Made by a program: the position numbers and the translations under genes
Notes under the pieces: model-generated
What the model saw: only the letters and a program-made list of their open reading frames with translations
What the model was told of the DNA's origin: nothing
The model's database searches: none
NCBI GenBank assembly: GCA_044464765.1
Contig: JBIQKZ010000008.1
Coordinates: 1 to 64,000 of the forward strand
DNA from: JBIQKZ01 sp044464765
Lineage (GTDB): Bacteria > Pseudomonadota > Gammaproteobacteria > Burkholderiales > Burkholderiaceae_B
DNA length: 64,000 nucleotides
Direction of reading: 5' to 3'
In this document: positions 61,838 to 64,000 of the stretch, piece by piece
How the letters are laid out: each line of letters begins with the position of its first letter
Position numbering within the stretch: position 1 is the first letter of the stretch

Positions 61838-63283
61838 TTAACGCGATAGCCAAAGCAACGGATTGACCGGCGCGCCGTTATGCCGAATTTCAAAGTATAG
61901 ACCGGACTCGACCTGTCCGCCGGTCGCGCCCACCGTTGCGATCGTGTCGCCCGGGCTTACAGCATCGCCGACCTGCTTGAGCAGGCTTTGATTGTAGGCA
62001 TAGACGCTAAGATAGCTTTGCCCATGATCCACAATCATGATGTTGCCGAAACCCTTCAGCCAATTGGCATAGACCACCCGGCCCGGCGCAATTGGCCGAA
62101 CCGGCGCGCCTTCACCGGCGCGAAGCACAATGCCGCGCCACACACCGCCATCAGGCCGCTCGGCACCGAACCGGCCCTGCACCTCGCCCCGCACCGGGAA
62201 TGGCAGGCCTTTGCGCAAGCCGTTCATTGACGCCGCTTGCGTGGGACCTGGAGCCTGCGCGGGCTGCTGCGCCGCGCGCTCGCGCTCGCGCTCCATGCGC
62301 GCGGCCTGTTCCGCCTGCTGGGCTTGTTCGCGGGCTTGCTCCACCTGCAGGCGCGCCTGCCGGGCCTGCTCTTCGTCTTGCTCACGTTGAGCGCGGGCCT
62401 GGGCTTCACGCGCCTGGCGCTGCGCTTCGCGCGCTTGTTCGCGCTGCCGTTCAACTTCTTGTTGTCGCGCCACGGCTTGCCGACGGGCCTCTTCGGCCTG
62501 GCGAGCCGCTTCGGCCTTGCGGCGCTCTTCAGCCAGGCGCGCTTCCTCGCGCTGCTTCTCGATGGCGGCCTCAAGCCCTGTGATCAGGCGCCCCAGCCTC
62601 TTTTCGTCCAGCTGCATGGTGCCGGCCTGGGCGCGTTGCTGCTTCAACTGCGCCTCAATCTTGGCCAGCACGCGCTGCCGCTCTGCCTGCTGCGTTTGCA
62701 AGGCCTTCTTCTGCTGCCGGGTTTCAGCTTCCACGTCGGCAAGTTCGCTGCGCCGCGCGGAAGCCTGATTCCTGGACGCGATCAGGTCCGTCAGCGCGGT
62801 GCGCACGGCGCGTACCGCGTCCGCCTGCGCCTGGGAGATATAACTGAGATAAGCAAGGTCGCGCCCAATCGCTTGCGGGTCATCCCCCGACAATAAGGCC
62901 GTCCATGGAGATAAACCGCTTGCATACTGGTTGCGCAACTGCTCGGCGAGTTCGGCCTGACGCTGGGCTAATTGTTCTTCCTGCCCGGCAATCAAATCGG
63001 CCAGGCGCGCAAGTTCTAGTTCGGCCTTGCGCTTCTGTTGCGCCAGTTCGTCCAGCCTCCTGTTGGTCGTGGAAATCGCGGTTTCCGATTCCTTCAATTG
63101 GCTGGCCGCATCCTGGCGCGACGCTTCTTGCTGGTCAATTTGCTTCTGCAGGGTGACGATACGCTCACGCAAGGCCTGCTGCTGCTTCTGCGCATCGGCC
63201 TGCCGGGCCTCAAGGGTACCCGCCGGGTCGCCCCAGGCCAGGCCGGTCCACAAGGCCAGAATGACAAGACCGGTAAACCGCAC
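61838..63283 (-). CDS. envC: EnvC-like murein hydrolase activator
   Basis: A 481-residue periplasmic protein. A signal peptide (VRFTGLVILALWTGLAWG) precedes long coiled coils (about 25-300), including an Ala/Glu/Arg-rich stretch, and a C-terminal LytM domain. The zinc ligands of active LytM enzymes are replaced (LYFEIR where HLHFEV is usual), so it should activate amidases at the septum, not cut itself. Start is GTG at 63283 with AAAGGA upstream. It follows gpmA by 28 bases. Confidence 0.9.
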   Translation of the reverse strand: MRFTGLVILALWTGLAWGDPAGTLEARQADAQKQQQALRERIVTLQKQIDQQEASRQDAASQLKESETAISTTNRRLDELAQQKRKAELELARLADLIAGQEEQLAQRQAELAEQLRNQYASGLSPWTALLSGDDPQAIGRDLAYLSYISQAQADAVRAVRTALTDLIASRNQASARRSELADVEAETRQQKKALQTQQAERQRVLAKIEAQLKQQRAQAGTMQLDEKRLGRLITGLEAAIEKQREEARLAEERRKAEAARQAEEARRQAVARQQEVERQREQAREAQRQAREAQARAQREQDEEQARQARLQVEQAREQAQQAEQAARMERERERAAQQPAQAPGPTQAASMNGLRKGLPFPVRGEVQGRFGAERPDGGVWRGIVLRAGEGAPVRPIAPGRVVYANWLKGFGNIMIVDHGQSYLSVYAYNQSLLKQVGDAVSPGDTIATVGATGGQVESGLYFEIRHNGAPVNPLLWLSR

Positions 63284-63311
63284 GCAGGGTCCTTTCAGGA
63301 TGGTATGACCT

Positions 63312-64000
63312 TTAAGCCTTCTTGGCCTTGCCCTGCGCGGCCACCGCTGCCATGGCGGCCTGTATCTGGTCCGGATCGCCCAGATAGTAGTGGCGCAATG
63401 GGCGCAGATCGTCGTCCAGCTCGTAGACCAGGGGTTGGCCGGTGGGGATATTGACACCGACGATGTCTTCATCGGACACGGAATCCAGATGCTTGATCAA
63501 GGCGCGCAGGCTATTGCCGTGGGCGGCGACCAGCACGCGGCGACCGGCGCGAATGGCCGGGGCAATGGATTCGTTCCAGAACGGCACAACGCGTTCCACG
63601 GTGTCTTGCAGGCATTCGGACGCCGGCAATTGGTCGGCGGGAATCCGCGCGTAACGGGCGTCAAACTTGGGGTGGCGGGGATCATCGGCCTCGAGCGGGT
63701 TGGGTGCGATCGCATAGGCTCGGCGCCAGACCAGAACCTGTTCGTCGCCGTACTTGGCCGCTGTCTCGGCCTTGTTCAGGCCCTGCAACGCGCCATAGTG
63801 ACGCTCATTCAGGCGCCAGTTCAAGCCAATGGGCGTGTGCATGGCATCCATGGCATCCAGGGCAATCCATAAGGTGCGGATGGCGCGCTTGAGCACCGAC
63901 GAGAAGGCCAGGTCGAATTGATAGCCTTCTTTTTTAAGCAGTTCGCCGGCTTGCCAGGCCTGCTGACGGCCCGTTTCGGTAAGGTCGACGTCAGTCCAGC
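63312..64000 (-). CDS. gpmA: 2,3-bisphosphoglycerate-dependent phosphoglycerate mutase, 5' end outside window
   Basis: The 3' part of glycolytic phosphoglycerate mutase, open to the window end (WTDVDLTETGRQQA onward). Key residues visible include FSSVLKRAIRTLW, NERHYGALQGLNKAE, and the second catalytic histidine in VLVAAHGNSLRALIKH. The first RHG motif lies outside the window. The gene leads the operon gpmA-envC-ctpA-moeB on the minus strand. Confidence 0.95.
   Translation of the reverse strand, partial: WTDVDLTETGRQQAWQAGELLKKEGYQFDLAFSSVLKRAIRTLWIALDAMDAMHTPIGLNWRLNERHYGALQGLNKAETAAKYGDEQVLVWRRAYAIAPNPLEADDPRHPKFDARYARIPADQLPASECLQDTVERVVPFWNESIAPAIRAGRRVLVAAHGNSLRALIKHLDSVSDEDIVGVNIPTGQPLVYELDDDLRPLRHYYLGDPDQIQAAMAAVAAQGKAKKA

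Noticed and set aside
1..64000. tRNA or rRNA genes, CRISPR arrays, prophage or toxin-antitoxin modules
   Set aside because: I saw no T-loop or anticodon-arm patterns, no evenly spaced repeats, and no recognisable phage or toxin proteins.

Overview
The window is a 64 kb piece of a beta-proteobacterial chromosome, most like the Alcaligenaceae (Bordetella, Achromobacter, Pusillimonas and relatives). This rests on remembered gene order (pilD-coaE-zapD; panC-scpA; kdsD-kdsC-lptCAB-hpf-ptsN-hprK-rapZ; rsmI/yraN-diaA-dolP; argB-HAD-slmA; gpmA-envC-ctpA-moeB), on high-GC codon use and on tight operons with ATGA or TAATG overlaps. It is almost entirely core genome. I see no rRNA, tRNA, CRISPR, phage or insertion-sequence gene.

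Layout. 1-1814: end of a DUF815 ATPase and a Nudix/ThiE-like fusion. 1811-10765: a four-gene MdtABC-OprM-type RND efflux operon, apparently inserted into a block that normally runs DUF815-Nudix-yacG-zapD. 10910-13094: zapD, coaE and a short prepilin peptidase. 13140-16253: a lipoprotein, a single-domain LuxR protein, panC, scpA and a DUF3460 protein. 16323-17768: a drug-type MFS transporter. 18310-25337: an XRE regulator and metH, facing a cobalamin riboswitch and btuB. 25374-27991: btuF, thiG, thiD. 28064-35818: pcm-like, tolC, rfaE2, a ferritin-like protein, ubiB, ubiJ, a Tim44-like protein and ubiE. 35971-37960: phoBR. 38030-44328: a giant FAD/Fe-S dehydrogenase, yqaA and ilvA. 44866-53276: apt, then the Kdo/Lpt envelope operon running into the nitrogen-PTS genes, rapZ and rlpA. 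53324-64000: rsmI, yraN, diaA, dolP, a thioredoxin-like protein, argB, a HAD phosphatase, slmA, moeB, ctpA, envC and the 3' part of gpmA.

The most unusual content is a family of five large palindromic intergenic elements of 175-212 bp (17823-17997, 18056-18257, 44369-44572, 44653-44838, 54903-55114). Each is closed by a perfect inverted repeat of 21-30 bp whose sequence differs completely from copy to copy. Inside are further nested stems in which base changes on one side are matched on the other, around conserved single-stranded motifs. Four copies form two inverted pairs with the same internal organisation, both lying between the 3' ends of convergent genes. I do not recognise a named family. 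They look like a mosaic, BIME-like element or a structured RNA.

The genes work together in clear groups: B12 supply and use (riboswitch, btuB, btuF, metH), thiamine synthesis (thiG, thiD), ubiquinone synthesis (ubiB, ubiJ, ubiE), LPS synthesis and transport (rfaE2, kdsD, kdsC, lptCAB), envelope and division (zapD, slmA, envC, ctpA, rlpA, dolP), drug efflux (RND operon, tolC, MFS) and phosphate or PTS regulation (phoBR, ptsN, hprK, rapZ). The usual rpoN gene between lptB and hpf is missing here.
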